Program-made: the position numbers and the translations under genes
The notes under the pieces: model-generated
Seen by the model: the letters and a program-made list of their open reading frames with translations, nothing else
What the model was told of the DNA's origin: nothing
Database searches by the model: none
Assembly: GCF_046773475.1 (NCBI RefSeq)
Contig: NZ_CP177239.1
Location: 3,472,001 to 3,536,000, forward strand
Reading direction: 5' to 3'
DNA length: 64,000 nt
From: Nitratireductor aquimarinus
Lineage (GTDB): Bacteria > Pseudomonadota > Alphaproteobacteria > Rhizobiales > Rhizobiaceae
Part shown: positions 9,013 to 22,217 of the stretch, one piece after another
Position numbering within the stretch: position 1 is the first letter of the stretch
Layout of the letters: the number at the start of each line of letters is the position of its first letter

Positions 9013-10995
9013 TCAGCTGCCCGATGCAGCAACGGAAAGCGGTGTCTCGTCGTTTTCCTGAAGCAGTTCGTCAATGCGGCTGCGCTCGCGCTCGAATGCC
9101 AGCAGGTCCTTGCCCTTCAGCGCCCGGTTGTCGGGCAGGCGAACGCGCATCGGATCCACTTTCGTGCCATTGACGATCATTTCGTAGTGCAGATGGTTGC
9201 CGGTTACGAGACCGGTCGCGCCGACATAGCCGATCACCTGACCCTGACGAATACGCGCGCCCGTCGTCACACCTTTCGCGATGCCGCTCTGGTGATTGTA
9301 GGAGGTTTTGAAGCCATTGTTGTGGCGGATGATCGTCTGGCGGCCGTAACCGCCGGCCCAGCCGGCCTTTTCGACCACGCCGTCGCCGGCCGCGATGATC
9401 GGCGTGCCGCGCGGGGCGGCCCAGTCGACGCCGGTGTGCATCTTGCTGTAGCCGAGAACCGGGTGACGGCGCATGCCGAAGCCCGAGGTGAACCGCCCGT
9501 TGGGCACCGGATTGCGGATCATGAAGCGTTTCGAGCTGCGGCCTTCCTCGTCGAAATAGTCGACCGTGCCGTCATCGAACTGGAACCGGTAGAAAGTGCG
9601 GGTCGCGCCGCCGAAACTCGCCTTTACATAAAGAAGCTCCGACTGGTCCGTCGCATTCTTGTCCGCATCGGGTGCGGAGAAGAAGACTTCAAGCTGGTCG
9701 GCCGGCGAAAGCCGCGACTGAAAATCGACATCGGCCGAAAGCAGCTTCACCAGCCGCTTCGTCATGTCCGGGGTCAGCCCGTAGGCATAGGAGGCACGGT
9801 AGATGCCGTCATAAACCCGCGGCAGATCGGAGCGTGGCATGCGGCGCGGCGCGGTCGGATGATCGAACGCCGCCAGAAGGACCGGATTCATCTCCGGTTC
9901 CTGCGCCGGCACATATTGGTCGCGGTCATCGAGCGCGATCGTCACGATGTGCTTCTTGCCTTCATAGATGCTGGTGCGAACCACGCGGCTTTTCACGCCG
10001 TGCGTTTCAATGCCCACGCGCAGCAGCGTTCCGGCCTTCAGTTCCGTCGCATTGAGCAGCTTGGTGATCGCCTCGACCATGCCGTCGACATCTTCACCCT
10101 TGTAGCCGGACTGGGTGAAGACCTCGGCCACGGCCCGCTCTGTGCGGAAGGGAATGAGGTCTTCGGCAAATTCGGGTGTCGTTTCGCGACCGCTGCGCGC
10201 AGCGACCGAGACATTCTCGGGGATGATGCGCGCGCTGAAGGCGGCCAGCGCCTGGGTGGAAAGCGTGTCGCCGAAGCGCTGCGGATCCACATAATGAAGA
10301 GAGGCCACCTGAACGTCGCCATCGGTCAGGATCGCGCCCGTGTTGCGCACGGCCACTTCCACTTCTTCCGTGCTCAGGCTGCGGGCCGAGGAGAAGTCGG
10401 AAGACCAGAGCGGAAAGTCGCCGCTCTTGAGGCTCACTTCGCTCTCCACCTTCGCACCATATATAAGGCCGGTGCGGGCGGTGCTGGTCGCGCCGTCTTC
10501 TGCAAAGACCGCGAGCGGGTCGAAGGGCGGATAATCCTTGTCTGTCGTATGGCTGGCGGTCAGCGCCATTTTCGCATGAACAAAGGGCAGGGTGCGGATC
10601 AGATCCGTGTCGCCGCTGCGCATGACGGTGGAGACTTCCATCATGCGGCGATCCTCGCCGCGGCTGATCGTATGGGGGGTGACAAGGCGGCCGGTCTTCG
10701 CGGCTTCGCCAACCGGGTCTGCGATTTCTCCCAGAAGGGCGATTTCCGGCGGAGTGGCCAGCTGCTGGCGGCCGTCGAGGGCGGCCGAAAGCGCAACACC
10801 CATCAGAACGGTAGAGGTCACACCTGTAAGAAAGGTGCCGATCAGCCAGCGCGCGGAGATCTCACGCCGGTCCGGCGGTCCGCTGCGTCCATCCGCAATA
10901 AGAGGATCGTCCTCGCCGATGGCCTGTTCGATCTGCTTGTTGTTGTTCATTGACGATGGCGCCTTGGTCTTATGCATTTGGGCTGGACCCGTCAC
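9013..10995 (-). CDS. M23 family metallopeptidase (peptidoglycan endopeptidase)
   Basis: This 660-residue inner-membrane protein faces the periplasm. A short basic cytoplasmic N terminus is followed by one membrane segment (residues about 50-70, WLIGTFLTGVTSTVLMGVALSAAL), a long middle region with LysM/OapA-like folds, and a C-terminal LytM domain. The zinc motif is complete: H520 and D524 in MHTGVDW and H601-x-H603 in HLHYE, so it should cut peptide crossbridges rather than act as a degenerate activator. The start is uncertain: GTG at 10995 gives the longest form, with ATG at 10977 and 10950 as alternatives; none has a clear Shine-Dalgarno sequence. Confidence 0.9.
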   Translation of the reverse strand: MTGPAQMHKTKAPSSMNNNKQIEQAIGEDDPLIADGRSGPPDRREISARWLIGTFLTGVTSTVLMGVALSAALDGRQQLATPPEIALLGEIADPVGEAAKTGRLVTPHTISRGEDRRMMEVSTVMRSGDTDLIRTLPFVHAKMALTASHTTDKDYPPFDPLAVFAEDGATSTARTGLIYGAKVESEVSLKSGDFPLWSSDFSSARSLSTEEVEVAVRNTGAILTDGDVQVASLHYVDPQRFGDTLSTQALAAFSARIIPENVSVAARSGRETTPEFAEDLIPFRTERAVAEVFTQSGYKGEDVDGMVEAITKLLNATELKAGTLLRVGIETHGVKSRVVRTSIYEGKKHIVTIALDDRDQYVPAQEPEMNPVLLAAFDHPTAPRRMPRSDLPRVYDGIYRASYAYGLTPDMTKRLVKLLSADVDFQSRLSPADQLEVFFSAPDADKNATDQSELLYVKASFGGATRTFYRFQFDDGTVDYFDEEGRSSKRFMIRNPVPNGRFTSGFGMRRHPVLGYSKMHTGVDWAAPRGTPIIAAGDGVVEKAGWAGGYGRQTIIRHNNGFKTSYNHQSGIAKGVTTGARIRQGQVIGYVGATGLVTGNHLHYEMIVNGTKVDPMRVRLPDNRALKGKDLLAFERERSRIDELLQENDETPLSVAASGS

Positions 10996-11395
10996 GGCAA
11001 CCGAAATGGTCGCGCCCGGTATGGGCGGACAGGCAGGAAACCCGGTTCAACATTACGCCGGAGAACAATGGTGACAGAGGTCGTTCCCCCAAACCCTCTC
11101 GGACATGAACACCTGACCTTATATATAGGGCGTCATATGTAGGGCGTGAAACGCGCCCGCATCGACGTCGATATCCAAGATCACACATCCCGCGTGTATT
11201 CATTAAATTCGACTCTAATGTGACCGAGCGCCCAATGGCAACAGAAGAGCGCAAACGGGCGCAAAATGGCGGTTTTGCAGATTTCTGCCCTGTTTGTCAT
11301 TTTTTATTATCGTTTGAAATCAGTGGGTTGAGTGTGATTTCTTTCGGTTTTTAGGTTGGAATACGAAGAAAAACGAAAAACTTGAAAAAAGCGCG

Positions 11396-11425
11396 TTGAC
11401 AGTTCGAGGGGGTCCGGCCTATATA
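11396..11425 (+). promoter_or_regulatory. rrn operon promoter
   Basis: A consensus TTGACA at 11396-11401 and TATATA at 11420-11425 (spacer 18, or 17 to CTATAT) lie about 350 bases before the 16S gene. Bases 10996-11395, up to the M23 gene on the other strand, show no gene and become AT-rich just upstream of the promoter, as in UP elements. The leader 11426-11775 contains the ATTGAATATTGG-type segment common in rhizobial rrn leaders. Confidence 0.85.
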
Positions 11426-11775
11426 CGCCTCACCAACGAGGACGGCGGCGCCGCAAGCCGGCGACATGGTCCGGCCTCGGAGGTTCTCATAGAGAGCCGC
11501 GTAAGCGACACTCGATCGGGCCAGGAGCCGAAAAGCTGATGGCCTCGATACCACTTTGTGGTGTCAGATCTTTGACAATTGAATATTGGAAGAAAGAGAA
11601 ACGTGGGCGGCAGAGGCTTGCGGGATCTGAGGCCCTTCGGGGATTTGGATCCGAACGAGACTTTGGCGGATCACGTTTCGAGAGAAAGTTACAATCGCTT
11701 GGCTGGCTAGTCTGGTCGAGCGGGTGTGAATGTTCTCGTCGATTCAAGCGTGACCATAAAGCCAATATCAAATCT

Positions 11776-13264
<1,489 letters not shown>

Positions 13265-13446
13265 AAGGATGGATCTTCAGAAGCTTGCTTCTATCGATCC
13301 TCTTTAAGAACAAGATCGGATAGTCAATCCGGTCGCCTTTACAAGTGCGAGCGCTGCCGCCTTCGTTTCTCTTTCTTCGCGGATAACCATCCGTGCCTTT
13401 GGCTTTCCTGCCTCTTAGTGCGCGGGCCCTGCCGGGGTTCGGTAGA

Positions 13447-13523
<77 letters not shown>

Positions 13524-13549
13524 TTTCCGCTTCGCATGATGCGTTACAA

Positions 13550-13625
13550 GGGGCTGTAGCTCAGCTGGGAGAGCACCTGCTTTGCAAGCAGGGGGTCGTC
13601 GGTTCGATCCCGTCCAGCTCCACCA
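13550..13625 (+). tRNA. tRNA-Ala (TGC)
   Basis: A 76-base cloverleaf with encoded CCA, acceptor GGGGCTG, anticodon TGC in CTGCTTTGCAAGCAG and T loop TTCGATC. It is the second spacer tRNA of the rrn operon. Confidence 0.97.
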
Positions 13626-13971
13626 ACGCCTGCCTTTGGCAGATGCCTTTCTGAGGCAGTTGATTGTGTGAGCGGTGGGAAGAAGGTTATCCGTTAGAAG
13701 AAGAAAAAGGTTTGCGGCCGGTTCGCTGGCTGCCTGTTCTGTTTGACATTGTGAAGAGAAGATTTGTTCGGACATCGCTCCGGCATGATTGCTGAAAGGC
13801 TTCGGCTTTTTGGGTTTGATCATGCGGTGTGGATGTGTCGGAGGTGAACGCTCAATTCCCTCCACTATGATTGGCGGCTTAACCGCAGGCCATCGAACAG
13901 ATCTCGAGAAGCTGGTCTTTTCTGCCAGTGTCGTCTGGAGCAATCCGGATGAGCATTGGCAATGAGAATGA
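13626..13971 (+). other. rrn internal spacer before 23S
   Basis: About 346 transcribed bases without a gene. GTTTGACATTGTGAAGAGAA near 13740 resembles the leader element before 16S, and GCAATGAGAATG near 13959-13970 pairs with CATTCTCATTGC behind the 23S gene to form its processing stalk. Confidence 0.7.
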
Positions 13972-16784
<2,813 letters not shown>

Positions 16785-16864
16785 TTCTCATTGCTTATGC
16801 TCATCAAGAGCGACAAAATACTGGCCAAAAGGCCAACCAGCTTCTCGATTACATGCGCTTTGCC

Positions 16865-16983
16865 GACCTGGTGGTCATGGCGGGGCGGCTGCACCCGTTC
16901 CCTTTCCGAACACGGCCGTGAAACGCCCCAGCGCCGATGGTACTTCGTCTTAAGACGCGGGAGAGTAGGTCGCTGCCAGGTCT
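16865..16983 (+). rRNA. rrf: 5S ribosomal RNA
   Basis: About 119 bases starting GACCTGGTGGTCATGGCGGG, whose first seven bases pair with CCAGGTC at 16976-16982. The internal CCGTTCCCTTTCCGAACACGG loop is typical. It follows 23S by 80 bases. Confidence 0.96.
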
Positions 16984-17021
16984 GCAAATCGCATGTAAGC
17001 TTCTCGACACAAACCAAAAAC

Positions 17022-17045
17022 AAAAGGCCGCAAACGCGGCCTTTT
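17022..17045 (+). terminator. Hairpin after 5S rRNA
   Basis: AAAAGGCCGC, loop AAAC, GCGGCCTTTT forms a perfect 10-base-pair stem ending in T4. It lies between 5S and tRNA-fMet, so it is either a partial terminator or a processing signal. Confidence 0.6.
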
Positions 17046-17072
17046 GGCATGCAAAAAGAACACAAAAGTTGA

Positions 17073-17150
<78 letters not shown>

Positions 17151-17160
17151 ATCAACGAAC

Positions 17161-17191
17161 AAACCCCGCTGCACACGCCGCGGGGTTTTTT
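17161..17191 (+). terminator. rrn operon terminator
   Basis: CCCCGC at 17164-17169 pairs with GCGGGG at 17180-17185, and six T follow. It ends the rrn transcript just behind tRNA-fMet. Confidence 0.85.
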
Positions 17192-17272
17192 GCGTTCTAA
17201 CGCTCCAGAAAACCGACCGGCTTCCCAGAAACCCAAAGGCACGGGCACAGCTGACATGCGCTGCCCCGTCGC

Positions 17273-17599
17273 TCAGAGACGTTCCCGGGACGCTGAACCG
17301 CGCCTGTCCTCACCAAGCCCCGGACCACCCCGGTAAAGACGCTGAAGCGTCGAAACCATCTCCTCGAAACTCTTGTCCAGCTCAACGCAGCTCCGGCGCG
17401 TCGGGACAAGATGCGTCGAACGCCCGCTGCGCACTCGCTCCAGAAATCCAGAAGCCTCAAGCTCAAGGATCTTCCGGTGCGTCGTCGAAAGCGGAAGACC
17501 TAACGTCATCGAAAGCGAAGATAGATCGTAAAATCGACCCTCAATCTTACCCGTGATGATCGTACGAACAATCAAAGCATCCAAAGGACCGCCCCACAA
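17273..17599 (-). CDS. Small winged-helix DNA-binding protein, MarR-like, possibly N-terminally truncated
   Basis: A 108-residue protein with a recognisable winged helix-turn-helix: YDLSSLSMTLGLPLSTTHRKI as the HTH and ELEASGFLERVRSG as the wing. The only start is TTG at 17599. The frame stays open and protein-like upstream (YAIETGL just before it) up to a stop at 17675-17677 without an ATG or GTG, so the gene may have lost its N terminus or use the rare TTG. It stands alone between the rrn operon and an AraC pseudogene; targets are unknown. Confidence 0.5.
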   Translation of the reverse strand: MWGGPLDALIVRTIITGKIEGRFYDLSSLSMTLGLPLSTTHRKILELEASGFLERVRSGRSTHLVPTRRSCVELDKSFEEMVSTLQRLYRGGPGLGEDRRGSASRERL

Positions 17600-17813
17600 A
17601 CCAGTCTCAATCGCATAAAAACGCCAGCTGGTGTGCTTTATCTGTCCATCCCTTCGGGCGGGGCGCGTTGGCGCTCAGGGAAGGGGGCGGCACCCTAGAT
17701 CAGTTCGGGCGTTCTCAACCGCCGAAAATTGTATGACAGTCGCACTTGATAGGTGTTCTTGGTCGATACGCATTGCTTCGTGATAGAGGTGAAACTGATA
17801 TCTGCTTGAAGCG

Positions 17814-18523
17814 GTGCGGGGCGAAGCTCCGTTGTCCGCAGTAAACTGGTTTGGACAAGCCGTGTTCGGTTCGCCTGAGTTTGATGACGATGCGGGCGCT
17901 CTGATCTCCTTGCCGGTTTCCCGCGAGGCCGTCGCCATCGTTATTTCGCCCGATCACCTTGCCGCCCTTGCCGAACAAAAGTGTAAAGGCGGGCGTCCGC
18001 ATATCCGGCTCACAAAGGCCACGTCTCCCGATCGCTGGGCCCTGCAGACGGCGCGCATGTTTCGGGATGAGCTGGCGGGCGGCAATGGCGTCAACGAACT
18101 CTATGTCGATGCACTGCTCACCAAGTTCGGGGTCGAGGTGTTGCGGAGATACGACGATGCCGCGCGCCCGAAGAAGAGCGCGACGGGCGGGCTTTCGTTT
18201 CGCAATGAGAAAAGGATACGGGAGCACCTGGCCGAGAATTTCAGACGCAAGCTCAGTGTAGCCGACCTCGTCGGCGTCTGCGACCTTCACCGGGGCCTTT
18301 CATCGTGGCTTTCACAAACACGTTCAGTGAGCGCCCGCATCGGTATCTGATCAACCTTCGGCTCGATTATGCCCGGTGTCTTCTCACCGAAGGAGACATG
18401 CAGATACCCGGGCAGATACGCGAGATCGCCCGTCTTTCCAGGTTTTCATGCCAGAACCATCTGGCGACGTCGCTCAGAAAACACCGGGGCGTGCCCCCCA
18501 GGAAACCCAGGTCCAAGCGGTAG
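17814..18523 (+). pseudogene. AraC family transcriptional regulator, frameshifted
   Basis: The first frame encodes an effector-domain-like stretch and the start of the AraC DNA-binding domain (EHLAENFRRKLSVADLVGVCDLHR). The domain then continues in the next frame (AFHRGFHK) and, after a second shift, in the third (TFSERPHRYLINLRLDYARCLL, ending VPPRKPRSKR). Two +1 changes explain this: one in the GGGG run at 18292-18295 and one near 18319. The 5' end is also unclear because stops interrupt the frame before 17799. A sequencing error could account for one shift but two within 30 bases make decay more likely. Confidence 0.65.
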
Positions 18524-18529
18524 CTGTCT

Positions 18530-19423
18530 TCAGGAACCGTCAGGGTCCTTGCCCGAAACCTTTCCGATGTCGGGCATGTAGCGTTCTGCCAGGCGGAGCT
18601 GAACGTCCGCGCCGTCAGTGCTCTGATTGGCGATTGCCGCCACGAGCGCGTCGACAAGCGCGAAGGCTGATGTGGCTGAATTGGGGAGCAGGCGTCTCTT
18701 TGCCTCGGCGAACAGAACCACGTCTGCGTCGCGTGCGACCGGGCTGGTCGGGCTGTCGGTGATGCACAGAATGCGCGCGCCGCGGCGCTTGGCAACACCA
18801 CACAGCTCCACCGTGTTGGGAGAATAGCGCGGGAACGAGATGAACACGGCGAGATCGTTTTCATTGCAGTGAACCAGCCGCCGATAGGCTGAATTGGCGC
18901 CGCCCGTTGCGCCCATCATCGTGACATTGCCGCGGCAGAAGGGCTCCAGCCCGTGTGTCAGCATGCCGGCGATGTAGTAGCTGATGCCGGAACCGAAGGT
19001 GAAAATGCGCTGCGCGTCGAGAATAAGCTCGACCGCGTGGCTGCAGCCGGCCTCATCGAGACCGTCGAGCGTGTTCTGCAGATTGTCCAGATCCTGCGTG
19101 AGCCCGTTGCGCATGATGTCGATATTGCTCGCATCATCGTCGATTTCTGTGCGCAGTTTCTCCACGGCTGCCATATCCATGCGCAGCGCGTCCATCTGGC
19201 TTGCGCGAAACTCGGGAAACCCCTTGAAACCTATGGCCTTGGCGAAGCGATTCGCGGTCGCGTTGGAGACATTGCAGCGCGATGCCAGTTCCACATTGGT
19301 CATCATCGCCGCTTCGGCCGGGGAGCGCAGGATAAAGTCCGCAATCCGGCGGTGGCCAAGGCTCAGATCCTGATACGCCCTGCCGATGCGACTGGCCACT
19401 TCCGAGTGGTACATCGTGTCCAT
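18530..19423 (-). CDS. MurR/RpiR family transcriptional regulator
   Basis: A 297-residue regulator with an N-terminal HTH_6 domain (MTNVELASRCNVSNATANRFAKAIGF) and a C-terminal SIS domain (about residues 130-260) that normally binds a phosphosugar or related ligand. It diverges from the dipeptide-type ABC operon starting at 19555, and the intergenic region carries tandem ATGAAA/TTTCAT palindromes, so it very likely controls that operon and itself. The ligand cannot be read from sequence; the operon's amidohydrolases suggest an acylated amino acid or a breakdown product. Confidence 0.92.
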   Translation of the reverse strand: MDTMYHSEVASRIGRAYQDLSLGHRRIADFILRSPAEAAMMTNVELASRCNVSNATANRFAKAIGFKGFPEFRASQMDALRMDMAAVEKLRTEIDDDASNIDIMRNGLTQDLDNLQNTLDGLDEAGCSHAVELILDAQRIFTFGSGISYYIAGMLTHGLEPFCRGNVTMMGATGGANSAYRRLVHCNENDLAVFISFPRYSPNTVELCGVAKRRGARILCITDSPTSPVARDADVVLFAEAKRRLLPNSATSAFALVDALVAAIANQSTDGADVQLRLAERYMPDIGKVSGKDPDGS

Positions 19424-19442
19424 GTCAGCCCCCTTGACCCTA

Positions 19443-19486
19443 ATGAATTTTCATGTTTTTCATTTCGATGAAAATTTTCTTTCATC
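19443..19486. promoter_or_regulatory. Tandem palindromic operators for the RpiR regulator
   Basis: Three overlapping perfect palindromes built of ATGAA/TTCAT boxes lie between the divergent genes: ATGAA-TT-TTCAT at 19443-19454, TTTTCAT-TTCG-ATGAAAA at 19457-19474, and GATGAAA-ATTTTC-TTTCATC at 19467-19486. Known MurR/RpiR operators share GAAA/TTTC arms. Confidence 0.6.
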
Positions 19487-19554
19487 GTTTCAGCATATCA
19501 GATGCAGAAATTCAATGGAGCGCTTTTGCGCGCATGAACCGGGAGGGTGAACTG

Positions 19555-21165
19555 GTGAAAATGAAGTCGTTTCTCTTTGCAGGCACGGCAGCCATTCTGG
19601 CGTCGGCAACAATGTCGAGCCAAGCTGAAGAACTGAAGATCGCGTTGTCCTCGGAGCCCACGGCTGCCGATCCGCACTACCACAATCTGTCGACCAACAA
19701 CGCGTTCGTTCAGCACATTTTCGAAGCGCTGACGGCGACCGACGCCAACCAGAATGTCGGGCCTTCGCTCGCTGAATCCTGGGAAGGCGTGGACGACAAC
19801 ACCTGGGTTTTCAAGCTGCGTGAGGGTGTGAAGTTCTCCGATGGAAGCGACTTCAATGCCGATGACGTTGTCTTCACCTTCTGCCGCGTGCTAAACAATG
19901 AGAACAACGTTTCGGGCTCGTTTGCGCCGGACGTTGAAAACTTCGCCAGCGTCGAGGTCAGCGATCCCTACACGGTGAAGATCACCACCAAGCAGGTCGA
20001 GCCGCTTCTGCCGGAACTCCTGTCGCAGATCTACATTCTCAGCGACGGCATTCTCGAGCATGGCGACCTGTCCTTCGACCCGGCCAATGGCTGCGGCGTC
20101 ACCGGCGAATGGCCGAGCGTCGACAGCTTCAACAATGGTTCCATGACCATCGGCACCGGCCCCTTCGTCCTTGATGATTTCACCAAGGGTTCGAAGATCA
20201 AGATGAGCCGCAACGACGCCTATTGGGGTGAGGCTCCGGCCTGGGAAAAGGTCGAACTCGTGCCCGTTCCCTCCGCAGGTCCGCGTCTGGCAGGCCTTCT
20301 CGCCGGCGATTACGACTTCATCGAAAGCCCGGCTGCCCGCGACGTGAAGCAGCTTGGCGAAGAGTTCGGTTACACGGCCAAGCCGTCGAGCCGCGTCATC
20401 TTCCTGCAGATGGACGTTGCCCGCGATGACAGCCCGTTCATCGAGGCTGAAGGCGGCAAGAACCCGTTCCAGGATGAGCGCGTTCGCCGCGCCGTTGCGC
20501 ACGCCATCAATCGTGAAGCGATCGTCGAGCGCATCATGGACGGATTCGCAGAGCCGGCCAGCCAGTTCGTTCCGTCCGAAATGTTCGGCGCACAGACGGA
20601 CCCGGTTCCGCTGACCTATGACCCGGAGAAGGCGAAGGCGCTGCTTGCGGAGGCCGGCTATCCCGATGGCTTCAAGGTCACGCTTTCGGCGACCAACGAC
20701 CGCTACATCAACGACTCGCAGGTGGCTCAGGCCATCGCGCAGTTCCTGACGCGCGTTGGCATCGAGACCGACCTCGACGCGATGACCCGCTCGATCTTCT
20801 TCTCCCGCCGCAGCAAGCGTGAGTTCAGCTTCTCCATGGGCGGCTGGGGCTCCACCTCCGGCGGCGCGGCATCCTTCCTGCGCCAGTATGTGACGACCGG
20901 TGACAAGGAGCGTGGCGTTGGCGGTTCGAACTATGGCGGCTGGTCCGATCCCGAGTTCGATGCAGTCATTCTCGAAGCCATCGAGACCGTCGATGCCGGG
21001 AAGCGCGCAGAGATGCTGCAGCAGGCAGGCCAGATGGCGCTCGACAAGCTGGGCCTGATCCCCGTGCATTTCGAGAGCACGCTGTGGGCCTACCGCGATG
21101 GTCTGGAGTTCGATGGCCGCATGGACCAGTACACCATGGCCAAGGACATCCGCCCGGCCAAGTAG
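19555..21165 (+). CDS. ABC transporter substrate-binding protein, family 5 (dipeptide/oligopeptide type)
   Basis: A 536-residue periplasmic binding protein of the DppA/OppA family. It has a Sec signal peptide (MKMKSFLFAGTAAILASATMSSQAEE) and family segments such as LAESWEGVDDNTWVFKLREGVKFSDGS and DERVRRAVAHAINREAI. I chose the GTG at 19555 because GGGAGG at 19541-19546 is 8 bases away; ATG 19561 is the alternative. It heads an operon with two permeases, two ATPases, an alpha/beta hydrolase and an AbgB-like enzyme, so the ligand is probably a dipeptide-like or N-acylated amino acid. Confidence 0.93.
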   Translation: MKMKSFLFAGTAAILASATMSSQAEELKIALSSEPTAADPHYHNLSTNNAFVQHIFEALTATDANQNVGPSLAESWEGVDDNTWVFKLREGVKFSDGSDFNADDVVFTFCRVLNNENNVSGSFAPDVENFASVEVSDPYTVKITTKQVEPLLPELLSQIYILSDGILEHGDLSFDPANGCGVTGEWPSVDSFNNGSMTIGTGPFVLDDFTKGSKIKMSRNDAYWGEAPAWEKVELVPVPSAGPRLAGLLAGDYDFIESPAARDVKQLGEEFGYTAKPSSRVIFLQMDVARDDSPFIEAEGGKNPFQDERVRRAVAHAINREAIVERIMDGFAEPASQFVPSEMFGAQTDPVPLTYDPEKAKALLAEAGYPDGFKVTLSATNDRYINDSQVAQAIAQFLTRVGIETDLDAMTRSIFFSRRSKREFSFSMGGWGSTSGGAASFLRQYVTTGDKERGVGGSNYGGWSDPEFDAVILEAIETVDAGKRAEMLQQAGQMALDKLGLIPVHFESTLWAYRDGLEFDGRMDQYTMAKDIRPAK

Positions 21166-21188
21166 CCACCTCAAACAGTCTGAACCAT

Positions 21189-21214
21189 CCATCGGCGCGT
21201 CTTCGCGCCGATGG
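21189..21214 (+). repeat. Intercistronic hairpin behind the binding-protein gene
   Basis: CCATCGGCGCG, loop TCTT, CGCGCCGATGG is a perfect 11-base-pair stem between the binding-protein and first permease genes. No T run follows, so it probably stabilises the upstream mRNA or gives partial read-through. Confidence 0.7.
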
Positions 21215-21239
21215 ACATTAACGGGCGGGAGCGCTTCCG

Positions 21240-22217
21240 GTGCTATTGTTTACCCTGCAAAGGATGCTGCAAAGCATCGCTGTTCTTCTTGCCGTGTCGG
21301 TTGCGGTGTTTCTTGCCGTCTACGCGGTCGGCGATCCCGTCGAGCTTCTGGTCAATCCCGAAGCCACGCAGCTTGAGCGTGAGGCGATGGTTTCCCGGCT
21401 GGGCCTCGATCAGCCCGTCTGGATGCAATATTTCACCTTTCTGTCCAACGCCGTTCAGGGCGATATGGGCACCTCCTTCGTGCATGCCGAACCCGCGCTT
21501 CAGCTCATTCTGAGCCGCATGCCGGCGACCTTCGAGCTGGTGTTTCTCGCCATGCTCGTCGCCAGCATCATCGGCATTCCGCTCGGTCTCTATGTGGGGC
21601 TGAAAGAGGAAAACCGCATCGCCCGCGCGATCATGACCGGCTCCATTTTCGGCTACTCGATCCCGAGTTTCTGGAAGGGCATGGTCCTCATTCTTTTCTT
21701 TGCCGTCTGGCTTCAGTGGCTGCCGGCTTCCGGTCGTGGCGAAACGGTTTCCGTCTTCGGCATTCCGTTCAGCTTCCTCACCGTTGACGGCCTGCGCCAT
21801 CTGGCCATGCCGGTCATCAACCTGGCCATTCCCAACATCGCGCTGATCACAAGGCTGACGGCCGCCGGCGCTTCCGAAGCGCGCATGCAGGATTACGTGA
21901 AATTCGCCCGCGCCAAGGGCGTGCGCGAAAAGCGCATCGTGCGCCGTCACATCCTGCGCAACATTCTCATTCCCATCATTACGGTGCTGGGCGTCGAGTT
22001 CGGCTCGCTGATCGCCTTCTCCACGATCACGGAAACCGTGTTCGCATGGCCGGGCATGGGCAAGCTGCTCATCACCAGCATCTACCAGCTCGACCGCCCG
22101 GTCGTGGTTGCCTACGTGATGCTCGTCACCTTCATCTTCGTCGTCGTCAATCTGCTGGTCGACTTCACCTACGCGCTGCTCGATCCGCGCGTCAGCCTGT
22201 CGGAGCGCATGTCATGA
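21240..22217 (+). CDS. ABC transporter permease (DppB type)
   Basis: A 325-residue inner-membrane protein with about six transmembrane segments and the EAA loop that contacts the ATPases (ASEARMQDYVKFARAKGVREKRIVRRH). It starts with GTG behind CGGGAG. The stop overlaps the start of the next permease as ATGA. Confidence 0.93.
   Translation: MLLFTLQRMLQSIAVLLAVSVAVFLAVYAVGDPVELLVNPEATQLEREAMVSRLGLDQPVWMQYFTFLSNAVQGDMGTSFVHAEPALQLILSRMPATFELVFLAMLVASIIGIPLGLYVGLKEENRIARAIMTGSIFGYSIPSFWKGMVLILFFAVWLQWLPASGRGETVSVFGIPFSFLTVDGLRHLAMPVINLAIPNIALITRLTAAGASEARMQDYVKFARAKGVREKRIVRRHILRNILIPIITVLGVEFGSLIAFSTITETVFAWPGMGKLLITSIYQLDRPVVVAYVMLVTFIFVVVNLLVDFTYALLDPRVSLSERMS

Noticed and set aside
8962..10953. 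663-codon open frame on the plus strand opposite the M23 gene
   Set aside because: Shadow of a real gene with clear zinc motifs on the minus strand; the plus reading shows no domain.
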